Of a stretch of 64,000 nucleotides of DNA, positions 52,301 to 59,148 are shown one piece after another; the stretch's first letter is position 1; each line of letters starts with the position of its first letter. Made by a program: the position numbers and the translations under genes. Below the pieces are notes generated by a model. It did no database searches and was not told the origin of the DNA. It saw nothing but the letters and a program-made list of their open reading frames with translations. Origin of the DNA: an uncultured Christensenella sp. (lineage in GTDB: Bacteria > Bacillota > Clostridia > Christensenellales > UBA1242); contig CATKZB010000002.1 of the NCBI GenBank assembly GCA_949841595.1, positions 1 through 64,000 of the forward strand, given 5' to 3'.

Positions 52301-53629
52301 ATTTGGAGTTGTATCAAAACTTGAAATAACATCCAAAAAGAGTTCATTCCAACCAAACTCAGGAAATCTGTAATAATTATAAAGAACCATTTTTTCAGGC
52401 TCTGATGTCCCATTCACAGTGAGTGCAGTTGGTGCAATTTCAATATCAACATCAAATTTGCATTCCACATTGACACTTTCATCTTCAATATCTTGAGCAA
52501 TATCATAAAAAATGTTTAACCCAAGTTCTGTTTCAGTTTGAGTTTGAACATTTTGAGATATTTTCCAATATTGAATCATTTTGCCTGCAGTGTCAACATC
52601 TTCTGCTTCAACATAGTCAAACACATCAAAATCAACATGATTGTTTGATTGATGCTTAACAATAGAAATTGGAGCATCCACAACTGAATTTATCATTTCA
52701 ATTTTCAAGATATATTGAAGCATATCTGGATTGTTTGGCACAATCTTTATATTATTGTCAGTCAAAAGTTCAAAGTCAGCATAGCCTGTTGTTGGATTTA
52801 TGTAGCCACCCGAAATTTTAACCTCCAAACTTGGAAGAACATTCACTTCAGATATGCAATATAAAATTCTTTCATAATCAGCATTTCCCACAGAGTGGTC
52901 ATAGACAGTCAACATATAAAATTTGTTAACCAAGTCTATTTTTTCTTCTTCTCCATCACGACACAAAATCAAGTCAGTTTCAACATCTTGAGAAAGTTTA
53001 ACACTGTCAAAAACTTTTATATTTCCGTCAGCAATACCACCAACTCCGTTTGTGAAAACTGCCAAATTGTTTTCTAAATCAAGTCTGTTTAAATAATATG
53101 TATTAAAATTGAAATCCATTTTAGGTTGAAAATAGAAATATGTCAATCCTTTTTCAGTTGTGTTGTTATCAAACCTAAACAGACTTTCATTAGGAACAAA
53201 TTCCGTGTTGTCCGAAACATAAAGAGTGTCATTCCCTGATTCCAAAGTCTTGGAATATTGATTTACAGCAACATCAACGGAACAGCTTTTTCCTGCTTCA
53301 AGAGTTTTAACATTCAAAACTCCATTTCCACCTGCAGCTGCAGTTACTGTAATTCTGATTTGATCTTTTGCGACATAAATTGGTGCTGAACAAGAAAAGA
53401 TGGATGACTCATTTTCAACACTTACTTTGTTACTGAATCCGTCTTGATAGTTTTCAATTTTAAAATTTAAGTCAACACTTTCGCCAACTTCCAATTCCAC
53501 AGAAGTTTGATCAGCTGAAAGTTGAATTTTGCTGTAGTCCACACCACAGCCAGCAAAAAAGAAACCTGCAAAGAAAAATGCAAATATTCCACAAAAACTT
53601 ATAAACACATTTCTTAAAATTTTTGCCAT
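43337..53629 (-). CDS. Giant GLUG-repeat surface lipoprotein
   Basis: 3430 residues. Signal peptide with lipobox FFAGC (Cys at about 28), so it is lipid-anchored outside the membrane. Residues 30-1080 contain Ig-like/BIG-type beta domains. GLUG-type beta-helix blocks begin near 1100 (NPYLLETAEDV), 2410 (SPLPIENYQEL) and 2856 (NPILISSAENM), with repeated motifs such as YLGLFAQ, YVGGIVGY, VVGALAGRL. BIG-like segments recur between them. There is no LPxTG or other cell-wall sorting signal. Probably a very long adhesin or filament. It is 20 bases after the VirB4-like gene and shares its operon. Confidence 0.85.
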   Translation of the reverse strand: MAKILRNVFISFCGIFAFFFAGFFFAGCGVDYSKIQLSADQTSVELEVGESVDLNFKIENYQDGFSNKVSVENESSIFSCSAPIYVAKDQIRITVTAAAGGNGVLNVKTLEAGKSCSVDVAVNQYSKTLESGNDTLYVSDNTEFVPNESLFRFDNNTTEKGLTYFYFQPKMDFNFNTYYLNRLDLENNLAVFTNGVGGIADGNIKVFDSVKLSQDVETDLILCRDGEEEKIDLVNKFYMLTVYDHSVGNADYERILYCISEVNVLPSLEVKISGGYINPTTGYADFELLTDNNIKIVPNNPDMLQYILKIEMINSVVDAPISIVKHQSNNHVDFDVFDYVEAEDVDTAGKMIQYWKISQNVQTQTETELGLNIFYDIAQDIEDESVNVECKFDVDIEIAPTALTVNGTSEPEKMVLYNYYRFPEFGWNELFLDVISSFDTTPNFDGVYFTFDSNYIDLIYEGVTVSSGSGKLYTDLSKSFYVRGKYGATQAETQLVVHLKSDILQGKDELSLTIDCSIIEGATLIQEDEQYQDYRYYYLDLNAGGQEFSHQIYADQKFQFTTSQFLSGLDVVDIVCNSGIPYLAENNRYYLNLNVVPKVAGIGIYRVFLDNGMFVDLTFNIVKTLQPATSSITLANEGNESISFVSYAKEENSNFDNIVNLEILNPSNKDSITFGNSAYLHVDANVVGDGIRMVPDDGKYLAVSRVGSDYRITTLENGNTFITVTLTGVNVENFATKVRELRYFVNVSSYSLVDEYYLKNGESYALSNNVYFGDGDLQEEDVSTTLSVVANNENSSNFYQYFFKQNAFSDIFDNAIENSASNTYTYEISNDQIYSEMVKEKFNKKFVYFFAQNERGGVKDSTITEVVVSKTYMLGSEVKTESKNIMLVLNNGLMFFASDFDFAEKNEIGETIASYQVKFSNVFSIGVFGEFDLETLTYRNRFKASHTLVLNSNLRQRNSTKRYNARITAVKYQTVESISLASSLTKLNFSNNQLSYSLGVYTYPSNSTNKNIRVEFVRTNGNPYSNMLTYSVNNSERERGVYTIDISCERFFQEYQDSIVDINDSLTGNLYIYPAEWGDSYTSIQAGQQPIKIEIQFRNGSKANPYLLETAEDVLNINANEITLRSHYEISSVIDMSAVSGFAPIGILNGKVVGFSGSIKGTNSQASITNIMIGNSNFYANVENETYLGLFAQINADDSEENVIENVSFSGKINANLSQDSYIGLLASVNKANLLNVGARLGKSDISTKTQTKVYFGGLVGVNYGNIIQDFEKCYRENQSPKSLAYFSDKTTITANSSVVFAGGIAGVSAGTIERKLSNNPSFKLYGYSSYSAFTSIEILGASNFTNYQNLYFGGAVGAVVNSGARIYNESNGNGLADILPESEQSENASLINLLVGGEITCASNVGYVDYVGGIAGYVDTNKLSKIDILKNTSRVFVRGVEYVGGIVGYDFYNDQYGFDRVANFGDEANKNIIEAIDDGRNSFYSSLMIKFKKIEGLGSNQLTRKSFYAVGNSSRNGRSYTSFVFGADSYLKRNKVSVSNSDKIITNTNSVSDYYGDYIIVEKNSDNTYSIANAITFDAKDVSLGLGESPFAMKSTEASEINLFFMYYFGVQGDLNGKLGQEVQDEIEELNFIAPNSQFYPFSVQTQDVTITSATQDILSIDLNGNLIVKKTGLATLKLTSILNVMSSQTVYIYVVNYFDKNIKASMFYTSANTNGVNITDNSNVTIFGNSNTNIHVISSYELNDAVSANGNEFSISKAGILTYKNVSYLLSKNTQMSVDIEETKGDFSVVQVNKQTVVFFKDKNSSPEEDDLDRYLLTPMLQITVKIGNKDYVFVYELDKAQIGVNVLYRDSATAIYSNTSKISMQTNNEFKDFVAIESTNQEEMLFYQIFNEKGELVQDRLPENIGMVEDWGQYINALNGSKESLFDLTFTRRKDEINVFDYTCKVNTLSEKFLNRFSENIFGEYTVYLYASELEDGIASTSFKILLDEAELNYVSINNFSNFNDVSVSDNVVVPSQRGMLEISVDPVEAVFEEFTISNNSLNYQNGATEASFAFMYEKLSANKSVEYVSAPTFGRYENGKLQFTYQELSKFYSQLNESFKTENEDASVNYTGKIFISYYMPSINVDDGVNVGFDVNVKYGNEGEKEINSSIFLTTKLGSYAKLVFDDKQEFGGAYYVARGLQYGLTLDSYGFSENQISISSSNENIAKVEKENGKYVLKITENNISYNNDVGFKVDIETTATKVVDNVQITTHDTMSLYVMEYVMNYVYVEGVNEDIVRGMQDGVVNIAVGNPFELEFAIRDFLEYDSSNPYVNQEVDRFVADMTQNIEWKVYLQGESETLAQDKILRTDYYYINAFNVTPLRVYNAESDIYHFSANAYYTMRNGTYSYSSISVGANRVYTEFAFDVHEQSTEESPLPIENYQELLEMKDDQWYILLNDIILPGSEYASEHNMTEFKPLTANIAGLDGNGYKFIMAGNYNMNDVSDIGLFSSLSSGSILKNVTITLTSATVFRTNISTFNMGLLVAQNSGIISNALVESLNDASLSVVCSSVANSSYVAGLVANNSGYITNSRSKLNILSNVNLSGFVGQNSGLIASSYFLGGSLKNETNTTSEFTAGFAIENSGKIYASYVSGIPEAGKMYYDGDKNTIVSSNNITGFVYSNTGNIEDCYSNIQLRQSGAFASGFVFENSGSIERSFSTSVLESSQTSNYGFARINNINATSGNIVDCFYLQDEGINQSIGEINYDENTDIRLLRKADFANLDNFKNFVVANGRDINSVWFFNKDENDKNNFNGSIFNTGRIELVASNIVVTSKRKLDRIENIVDDTTGATYANYIYIYESGYPALGSVYNPILISSAENMEDYILQENNSANYNYSHYRLICDIDYSDYIYNSKLYTTRFMGCLEGNYMSISGLNLMSSDSMVYAGMFAEVGKSGLAGAVGTIMNLDYNPSVVSFSNTNVVGALAGRLDGGNIINVNVGLNSTEQIVVVGNNVVGGVVGLALGNYKIQNVYTQHSAKARNQDISLNSNNFDVRVNNFEGYSFAGAMAGVLSGNGNVYNCVIDKAISVLAAKAGLMFGFVDSDVKVEKIEIDILQNTLVNAYNYGGFVAGESRGSFKDVQINGTSTAFQNFKQIPSIPEAVGGFAGLVSGGIIDKVSMTQSIQVSEQSSDHGVLNLGGLVGKVTASAEIKNILIDSVNLIGFTYVGGLVGSIENNSGSVSFENIVVKNVGLAVYGHKLVETAIGGIVGMVNGNGAISLTTNLKEGNFELGGKLYAQNEISTSVATIVYSFNSKGDVDNYVGGVIGFNNSSASQTVENTYMNITGSVAVHDMTEIFENISATLKVEEKEGKTVLVNEKVSGEEIISAVVIASITSGGSSSESTEQEITPKETNAFYCDISYNRPPKNADVNFKLVVTLYGNPILNR

Positions 53630-53649
53630 AGATTTCCTTTTTGCTTAGA

Positions 53650-56352
53650 TTATTTTCCTTCAAACAATTGTCTTACATAAGGTTGTGCCACAACTTGAAC
53701 TGTTGTTCTTGCTGTTGGGCTTGTGATCAAGAATGCTTGTCCGACACCAGCTGTGACAATCGAGTTTTGCTCTTCTTCATTTATTCCACCAGCTTTTTCA
53801 TACAACTGAACCAAATCGTTTATATCACTTGGTGAAAGCGAGAAAATAAGTGAATATTGACAAGCATTAATAACAGCTGTTGACTGACGTCTAATTTCTT
53901 CCGAACCCACAAAGTCGGCGATATTTTGAGTGATGACAATCTGCATTCCACCATATTTTCTGATACGTTTTGCCATTTGAGCCATAAAGTCCAAAGCGAT
54001 TGGATATTTTGGATTGATGAAGATATGTGCTTCATCAACTGCAACAATAATTTTTCTGTTTTTACGATATTTTTTGTTGAAATCTTTGTTGTTGATAATT
54101 TCGTTGTTTAAATATCTGAAAACCAAAAGCATTTGAGCATTGGTGATTGTCGGATTGTTTCCTGCAACCAAAGATTGAAAATTGAAGGTAACAAAATTTT
54201 CGTTTGTTTCAATTGATGTTGGTCCATTCCACAAAGCGCTGTTTCTTCCACCCGTAGAGAATTTTTTGATGTAAGTTTCAACTGTCATCAAGTTTCTTAA
54301 CGAGAATTCATCTTTTGCAGTTTTGATTCTTCTTAAAATCAAATCATAAAGTGCATCGAATGTTGGGTAATCTTCGGGCTTAAGTCTTGAAAGGTTTGTT
54401 CTGTAATCAATTTTAAACTCTTTATACATATCAATGATCAAAGAGTTTAAAACTTCAAATGCATCGGCATTGATTCCTTCCAAAATAACTCTAAAGAATT
54501 GTTCCAAAAATTGCAAGTGTTGAGAGAACGAATCATCAACAGTGTTAATAGCAGTATTCTTTTTTTGTATTGGTCTGCCAAAATCATCAAACTGCTCTTC
54601 TTCATCATCTTGATCTTCATCTTCAGATGCTTCCAAAGAAGAAATGATGTGGAATGGATTGATAATTCCATGAATTGAAGACCCAACATCGATAAACTTG
54701 CCACCTAAGCTTGTTGTCAAGTCTTTATATTCATTTTCTGGGTCAAGAATAAAAATCTTGCAATTGTCAGCAGCAAAGTTTGTCAAAAGTGTTTTTGTTG
54801 CATAACTCTTTCCCGAACCAGACTTTCCAATAACCATCATGTTTGAGTTGACTCTTTCTCTGTCTCTTTTAAAGAAATCAACAAAAACTGGATATTCATT
54901 ATCACCAATATAAAAACCATTTGCATCTTGCAAGGCATTTGAAATAAATGGGAATGTTGCAGCAAGAGTTGAAGTAGGAATTCCTCTCAAAGAATTTTTG
55001 ATTGCATCCCTTCTTGAAACATTTGAAGAGATAAAACCATCAATCTGTTTTGAGAACAATTCAGAATATTTAAAACCTTGTTGTTTCAACATTGCTCTAA
55101 CGTCTTTTTTTGCAGCGTCTTCTGTCACAACATATGTGTTTACATTGAAAAGTTGTTGATTGTTGTTTTTCAAGCTTACAAGCAAACTTCTCAAAGTGTC
55201 GAGATGTGTTTTAAGTTCAATCTGAGTAGAACTTCTTCCAGCCTTGTAAAGTTTTGTCTCCATTTCCATGATTGCACGGTCAATTTGTTTTTCAGACTCA
55301 ATCTTTCCCATTGGATTGAATTTCATAACAGTTCTCGTTCTGTCCAAAAGGAAGAATTGTGCACCCCAAGCATTTCCAACTTCCAATGGATAGTCAGTCA
55401 AATTGAAACAACGATAACATTGATCATCCACGAAATAACGTGCAATGTTAAATCTAATTTTGTCAGGCGTAGCCCAATTTATGTATTCTGAAATTGGAGT
55501 AACTTCCAAATCTCTTTCATCAAAATCTTTTCCTAGGTTTGATTTAAGGAAAACAACAAGATCTGTTCCTTCCAATCTTCTTGAAATGATAGGATTGAGC
55601 GAAGAAGCCATTGCCCCCATCATACCTGTTGTGGTGTTTTCCAAAACTTCTCTATCCTTGTCGTAAACAACCAAATAGAAGTGGTCTTTAAAAATCTTTG
55701 CTTGTCTGTTCATAAATTCATAAAGCGAAACTCTCTCTTCAAAAATTGGCGCACGAGCATCAATTTCAACTTGAGAAATTTGTCCGTCATATTGCAAATC
55801 ATAAAGCACATCATATTTGCTGTTTTCATTGTGTATGTATCTATCCAAAATCATAGGTTTGCTGATTTTAACAATCGAACAGGTTTGATCAGCATTAAGT
55901 CTTCTTAAAGCATTGGCAAAAGATTCGATGACATTGTCTTGATAATATTCAGTGAGCAAGGTGAAAAACATTGGTTGAATTTCAATAACTTGAGCATAGT
56001 AAGGCCCAAAGTTTATAAACTTATCTTGATAAATTCCTTCATATGCAATGATTTCTTTGATGTTTGATTTTTTCTTGTCATCACCATTTTTGATAAACTT
56101 TTTCTTTTGCACAGAATAACGCAAAAGAAAGACAAGTGTGGTATAAAAACGATCATCGTCTGCAAGTTTAAAAAACATAGATATTGCAATTATGCACCAA
56201 GCAATACCAATCCAAATATGTAATTCAAAATTTGCCAAAAACAAGATGATTGCAATTGCAGCAAAAATCAAGCCCAACAAAATGTCAAGCCCTGTGACAC
56301 CTCTGACAAATTCTGATTTAACTTTTGTCTTTCTAGGAATAACTCTTACCAT
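53650..56352 (-). CDS. VirB4/TraE-type secretion ATPase
   Basis: 900 residues. Two N-terminal membrane segments (about 24-70), a VirB4-like N-terminal domain, Walker A GKSGSGKS near 512, an acidic insert (EDEDQDDEEEQFDD) and a Walker B IIVAVDEAHIF near 770. VirB4-class ATPases power type IV secretion. No other T4SS part is in the window, so its partner genes lie elsewhere or it works differently. It lies just upstream of the giant lipoprotein in the same operon, 20 bases apart. The N-terminal PrgI-like membrane fusion is typical of Gram-positive systems. Confidence 0.85.
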   Translation of the reverse strand: MVRVIPRKTKVKSEFVRGVTGLDILLGLIFAAIAIILFLANFELHIWIGIAWCIIAISMFFKLADDDRFYTTLVFLLRYSVQKKKFIKNGDDKKKSNIKEIIAYEGIYQDKFINFGPYYAQVIEIQPMFFTLLTEYYQDNVIESFANALRRLNADQTCSIVKISKPMILDRYIHNENSKYDVLYDLQYDGQISQVEIDARAPIFEERVSLYEFMNRQAKIFKDHFYLVVYDKDREVLENTTTGMMGAMASSLNPIISRRLEGTDLVVFLKSNLGKDFDERDLEVTPISEYINWATPDKIRFNIARYFVDDQCYRCFNLTDYPLEVGNAWGAQFFLLDRTRTVMKFNPMGKIESEKQIDRAIMEMETKLYKAGRSSTQIELKTHLDTLRSLLVSLKNNNQQLFNVNTYVVTEDAAKKDVRAMLKQQGFKYSELFSKQIDGFISSNVSRRDAIKNSLRGIPTSTLAATFPFISNALQDANGFYIGDNEYPVFVDFFKRDRERVNSNMMVIGKSGSGKSYATKTLLTNFAADNCKIFILDPENEYKDLTTSLGGKFIDVGSSIHGIINPFHIISSLEASEDEDQDDEEEQFDDFGRPIQKKNTAINTVDDSFSQHLQFLEQFFRVILEGINADAFEVLNSLIIDMYKEFKIDYRTNLSRLKPEDYPTFDALYDLILRRIKTAKDEFSLRNLMTVETYIKKFSTGGRNSALWNGPTSIETNENFVTFNFQSLVAGNNPTITNAQMLLVFRYLNNEIINNKDFNKKYRKNRKIIVAVDEAHIFINPKYPIALDFMAQMAKRIRKYGGMQIVITQNIADFVGSEEIRRQSTAVINACQYSLIFSLSPSDINDLVQLYEKAGGINEEEQNSIVTAGVGQAFLITSPTARTTVQVVAQPYVRQLFEGK

Positions 56353-56594
56353 ACTTTCCCTCTTGAAATTATGATACTACAAAAGCACCTAAAAATACAA
56401 ATAAATTAAAGACAAAATATTTATATAAATATTTAATAATTTTAAGACATATTTTTTTTGAATAAGAAAATTTATATTAAAAATTAAAAAATAATAAAAA
56501 TCCTGAAAAATGCTTATTTAAATTCAGAAAAATATGCAAAAAATCTATTTTTTAATTAAAATTAATTATTTTTATTGAAATATTGAAATTTTAA
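56353..56594. other. AT-rich intergenic stretch
   Basis: 240 bases of mainly A/T with no ORF. It should hold the promoter of the VirB4 operon; TTGTAT - 18 bases - TATCAT near its right edge is a weak candidate. Nothing else is recognised. Confidence 0.4.
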
Positions 56595-57263
56595 TCATCT
56601 GTCAACTGCAAAGAATAATTGATTTAATTTATTATGTTTTTTTGCATTTTCAAAAATTGTTCTTGAAATTTTTTCTCCCTTAGCAACAATTCGCTCATTG
56701 TTATATCCAAAAATATCTTGTGTGGAAAATTTGCCTATATAAAAACCTGCCGACAAAGTTATTTTTTGTGGAACTGAAACCTGGAAATTTTCTTGTGTCG
56801 TGACTTTGATATCAGCTTCCATTCTTGGAAAAATCTCTACATGTTTTTTAGTTCTTTTTTTCTTGGAAGAGACAAAAACAAAATCCTCGCCAATTTCCTT
56901 GATAAGCTTAGCCATAATTTCGCATTTGTTTGTTGTCAATTTTTCAAGTTTATTTTTTGCAAAAACCAAATTCGTCACCATGCCAAATTCTTGACATTCA
57001 TCTCCAACAACATGTTTTCCTATCAAAGAATCTTTTCTTGTCAAAACAAATTCCAAAATCCCTGCTGAAGCAATCATTATATATTCTTGTCCAATTTTCA
57101 AAATGTTATCATTTTTCAAAAAGAATTCACCTTCAGTTTCTTCATCAACAACATAATAACCCGTTTTTTTGTAAGAATCTTGATAATCAATCACAACATC
57201 CAAAACATAGCCTATTCTTTTTCCAGTATCCTGTGCAATGACAATTTTTGATATATTTTCCAC
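56595..57263 (-). CDS. PRC-barrel domain protein
   Basis: 222 residues from GTG 57263 with AAGGAGATTTGTT upstream; a longer frame from 57296 has no ribosome site. Two PRC-barrel-like repeats: SKIVIAQDTGKRIGYVLDVV (residues 4-23) and, near 80-100, KHVVGDECQEFGMVTNLVFA. Such proteins link membrane or RNA processing factors; here the substrate is unknown. It is monocistronic. Confidence 0.7.
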   Translation of the reverse strand: MENISKIVIAQDTGKRIGYVLDVVIDYQDSYKKTGYYVVDEETEGEFFLKNDNILKIGQEYIMIASAGILEFVLTRKDSLIGKHVVGDECQEFGMVTNLVFAKNKLEKLTTNKCEIMAKLIKEIGEDFVFVSSKKKRTKKHVEIFPRMEADIKVTTQENFQVSVPQKITLSAGFYIGKFSTQDIFGYNNERIVAKGEKISRTIFENAKKHNKLNQLFFAVDR

Positions 57264-57411
57264 AACAAATCTCCTTATCATTTGTTTATGTTTCAAATTG
57301 AATTTTTAGAAAAGAAAACCTTAAAAAGACCAATTTTTGCATTTTTTGACAATATTTTCGACAAAATTTGACAAAATTCAAAACTTTTTAAATTCACTTT
57401 CATTTTTCAAT

Positions 57412-57440
57412 TTGACAAGAAATCCTTAAAGTGATAGAAT
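57412..57440 (+). promoter_or_regulatory. Promoter of the DUF1858 gene
   Basis: TTGACA, 17 bases, TAGAAT. The start of transcription would be near 57447, and AAGGAG lies 8 bases before the ATG at 57466. Confidence 0.8.
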
Positions 57441-57465
57441 ATCCAACATAAACAAGGAGAAGAAA

Positions 57466-57678
57466 ATGGCAAAGAAAAAATCAAAAAAAACAATCACCAA
57501 AGAAATGACAATTGGTGAAGTTCTTGAAATAAACGAAAATTTGGGAGAAGTGTTCTTGGGTTTTGGAATGCACTGCATCTCCTGCCCAGTAAGCCAAATG
57601 GAAACTGTTGAAGAAGCCAGCATGGTTCATGGTGTTGACGTTGAATTTTTGCTTAAAAAACTCAACGAAAATGCATAA
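57466..57678 (+). CDS. DUF1858-family protein
   Basis: 70 residues. The core MTIGEVLEINENLGEVFLGF then GMHCISCP is the DUF1858 pattern, whose C-x2-C pair is linked in family members to redox or hybrid-cluster proteins. It is found as a free-standing gene here with its own promoter and terminator. Function unknown. Confidence 0.85.
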   Translation: MAKKKSKKTITKEMTIGEVLEINENLGEVFLGFGMHCISCPVSQMETVEEASMVHGVDVEFLLKKLNENA

Positions 57679-57681
57679 AAT

Positions 57682-57707
57682 AAAACTGCAAAACTTGCAG
57701 TTTTTTT
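57682..57707 (+). terminator. Terminator after the DUF1858 gene
   Basis: AAACTGCA / TTGCAGTTT stem and T7. Similar hairpins follow the next two genes. Confidence 0.8.
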
Positions 57708-57764
57708 ATTTCACAAAAATCAAAGTTTTGAAAATTTGATAAAATTTAAACTTTTTTTCAAAAA

Positions 57765-57790
57765 GGGGTTGACAAGCCCCGTGTTACAAT
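57765..57790 (+). promoter_or_regulatory. Odd promoter region of the first paralogue
   Basis: TTGACA (57769-57774) and TACAAT (57785-57790) are present but only 10 bases apart, too close for SigA. GGGG-TTGACAAG-CCCC forms an inverted repeat that may be an operator. Compared with the 58480 promoter of the paralogue, 7 spacer bases are missing. Confidence 0.45.
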
Positions 57791-57822
57791 CAGGTATCAA
57801 ACAAAAAAGGAGAAATAAAAAT

Positions 57823-58428
57823 ATGTTTTACGATTTTAAAGACATTCCAAACGAAATATTATTATACAGTTACTATAGAGGTAATGACTTCCACCCACTT
57901 GCAGAAAGATTAGATGAGGATTTAGATAGTGCATTAATAAATCTTTCTAAAATTACTGATCCAAATTTTGACGATAAGATAAATAAAAAAAGATTAACTC
58001 TTTTGAATGTATACAAAGCTGAAATAAATAAAATTTCTGATGATGAAAATTTATCTATCACAGAGAAATTGGATTATATTCAAGATTTAAGCAGAGAAAT
58101 TAGAGAAAAAGAAGAAGAATACTCTAAACTTTGTTCTGCACGTCTTACTCTACATCTCAATATAGGTAAGCTTTATGAGAATATAAACAAGTATGGGTTT
58201 CCACAAACCGAAAAATTTGTAGACCGTCATGGGCTTGATTTTAATATGACACATTGCTTAACATTAAATGAAGATAGTTTAACTATGATGAATTACTCTA
58301 ATCCTGACAATACCAGAATTTTCTATTCAAAAAATGATGAAGGAAGGGTCAACACCCTTCTTCACAAAGACACTAAGACCAACAAAACTGAAACAACAAC
58401 TCTAAACACCAAACCATTTACAAAATAA
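57823..58428 (+). CDS. Unknown protein, tandem paralogue 1
   Basis: 201 residues from ATG 57823 with AAAGGAGAAATAAAA upstream. Begins MFYDFKDIPNEILLYSYY, helical and acidic; ends with a K/T/N-rich tail. Similar to the next gene in the opening (D.K.IPNE..LY.YY), in NPNF/DPNF, and near the end (Y.SKDEG..N..LHK). No membrane segment or known motif. Confidence 0.75.
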   Translation: MFYDFKDIPNEILLYSYYRGNDFHPLAERLDEDLDSALINLSKITDPNFDDKINKKRLTLLNVYKAEINKISDDENLSITEKLDYIQDLSREIREKEEEYSKLCSARLTLHLNIGKLYENINKYGFPQTEKFVDRHGLDFNMTHCLTLNEDSLTMMNYSNPDNTRIFYSKNDEGRVNTLLHKDTKTNKTETTTLNTKPFTK

Positions 58429-58450
58429 AAACTGCAATATTTGCAGTTTT
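58427..58450 (+). terminator. Terminator after paralogue 1
   Basis: AAAACTGCA-ATAT-TGCAGTTTT, T8; near-copy of the hairpins after the DUF1858 gene and paralogue 2. Confidence 0.8.
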
Positions 58451-58479
58451 TTTTATTTCAAAAAAATCAAAATTGGGCA

Positions 58480-58508
58480 TTGACAAATCAATTTCACTAT
58501 GATACAAT
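58480..58508 (+). promoter_or_regulatory. Promoter of paralogue 2
   Basis: TTGACA, 17 bases, TACAAT; AAAGGAG lies 10 bases before the ATG. Confidence 0.8.
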
Positions 58509-58539
58509 CATCATATCAAACAAAAAGGAGACAAAAACT

Positions 58540-59103
58540 ATGGAAACTAAAGATATCAAAACAATCCCAAATGAAGTTATATTATATTGTTATTATGATA
58601 TTGTACTATCACAATATCCATCAATGTTTGAAGAAAAAGATAATTTACTAACAACATTTTCTAAAATTATAAATCCAAATTTTGCTACCATTCTGAAAGA
58701 CAAAAGAGCAAAGTTATATAATAATTACAAAATCGATAGTGCCAAAATTACTAATGATGAAAAGTTATCAGTAGAAGATGGATTAAAAAAACTCGTTGGC
58801 TTAAGCAAAACATTTTTTAAAAGCAAAGAAGACTATGATAAGCTGAATATCATGCATAATAATTTACTTCTTTTGTTAGATGAATTCGATTATGAAACAT
58901 ATGAGAAAGGGACGCCTATCATCACACAACATTCAACTGATAACAGACAAGAATGTCATAGTTTGATATTAACAAAAGGCAATTTGATTTATGTTCACAA
59001 CAATGATTATCCACAAACTCTTTATACATCAAAGGACGAAGGAAAAATAAATAACTATCTTCACAAAGGTCCTATGACATCCGAAACTGGAAGAAAGCTT
59101 TAA
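58540..59103 (+). CDS. Unknown protein, tandem paralogue 2
   Basis: 187 residues from ATG 58540. METKDIKTIPNEVILYCYYD aligns with paralogue 1, as do NPNF and YTSKDEGKINNYLHKG. Divergent in the middle. Soluble, no known domain. Confidence 0.75.
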   Translation: METKDIKTIPNEVILYCYYDIVLSQYPSMFEEKDNLLTTFSKIINPNFATILKDKRAKLYNNYKIDSAKITNDEKLSVEDGLKKLVGLSKTFFKSKEDYDKLNIMHNNLLLLLDEFDYETYEKGTPIITQHSTDNRQECHSLILTKGNLIYVHNNDYPQTLYTSKDEGKINNYLHKGPMTSETGRKL

Positions 59104-59124
59104 TTATAAACCTTTAATAAAATA

Positions 59125-59148
59125 AAAACTGCAGGACTTGCAGTTTTT
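59125..59148. terminator. Convergent terminator
   Basis: AAAACTGCA-GGACT-TGCAGTTTT with T on one side and A on the other. Serves paralogue 2 (+) and hflX (-). Confidence 0.8.

Noticed and set aside
57769..57790. Ordinary SigA promoter for paralogue 1
   Set aside because: The -35 and -10 boxes are only 10 bases apart; listed as an odd region instead.
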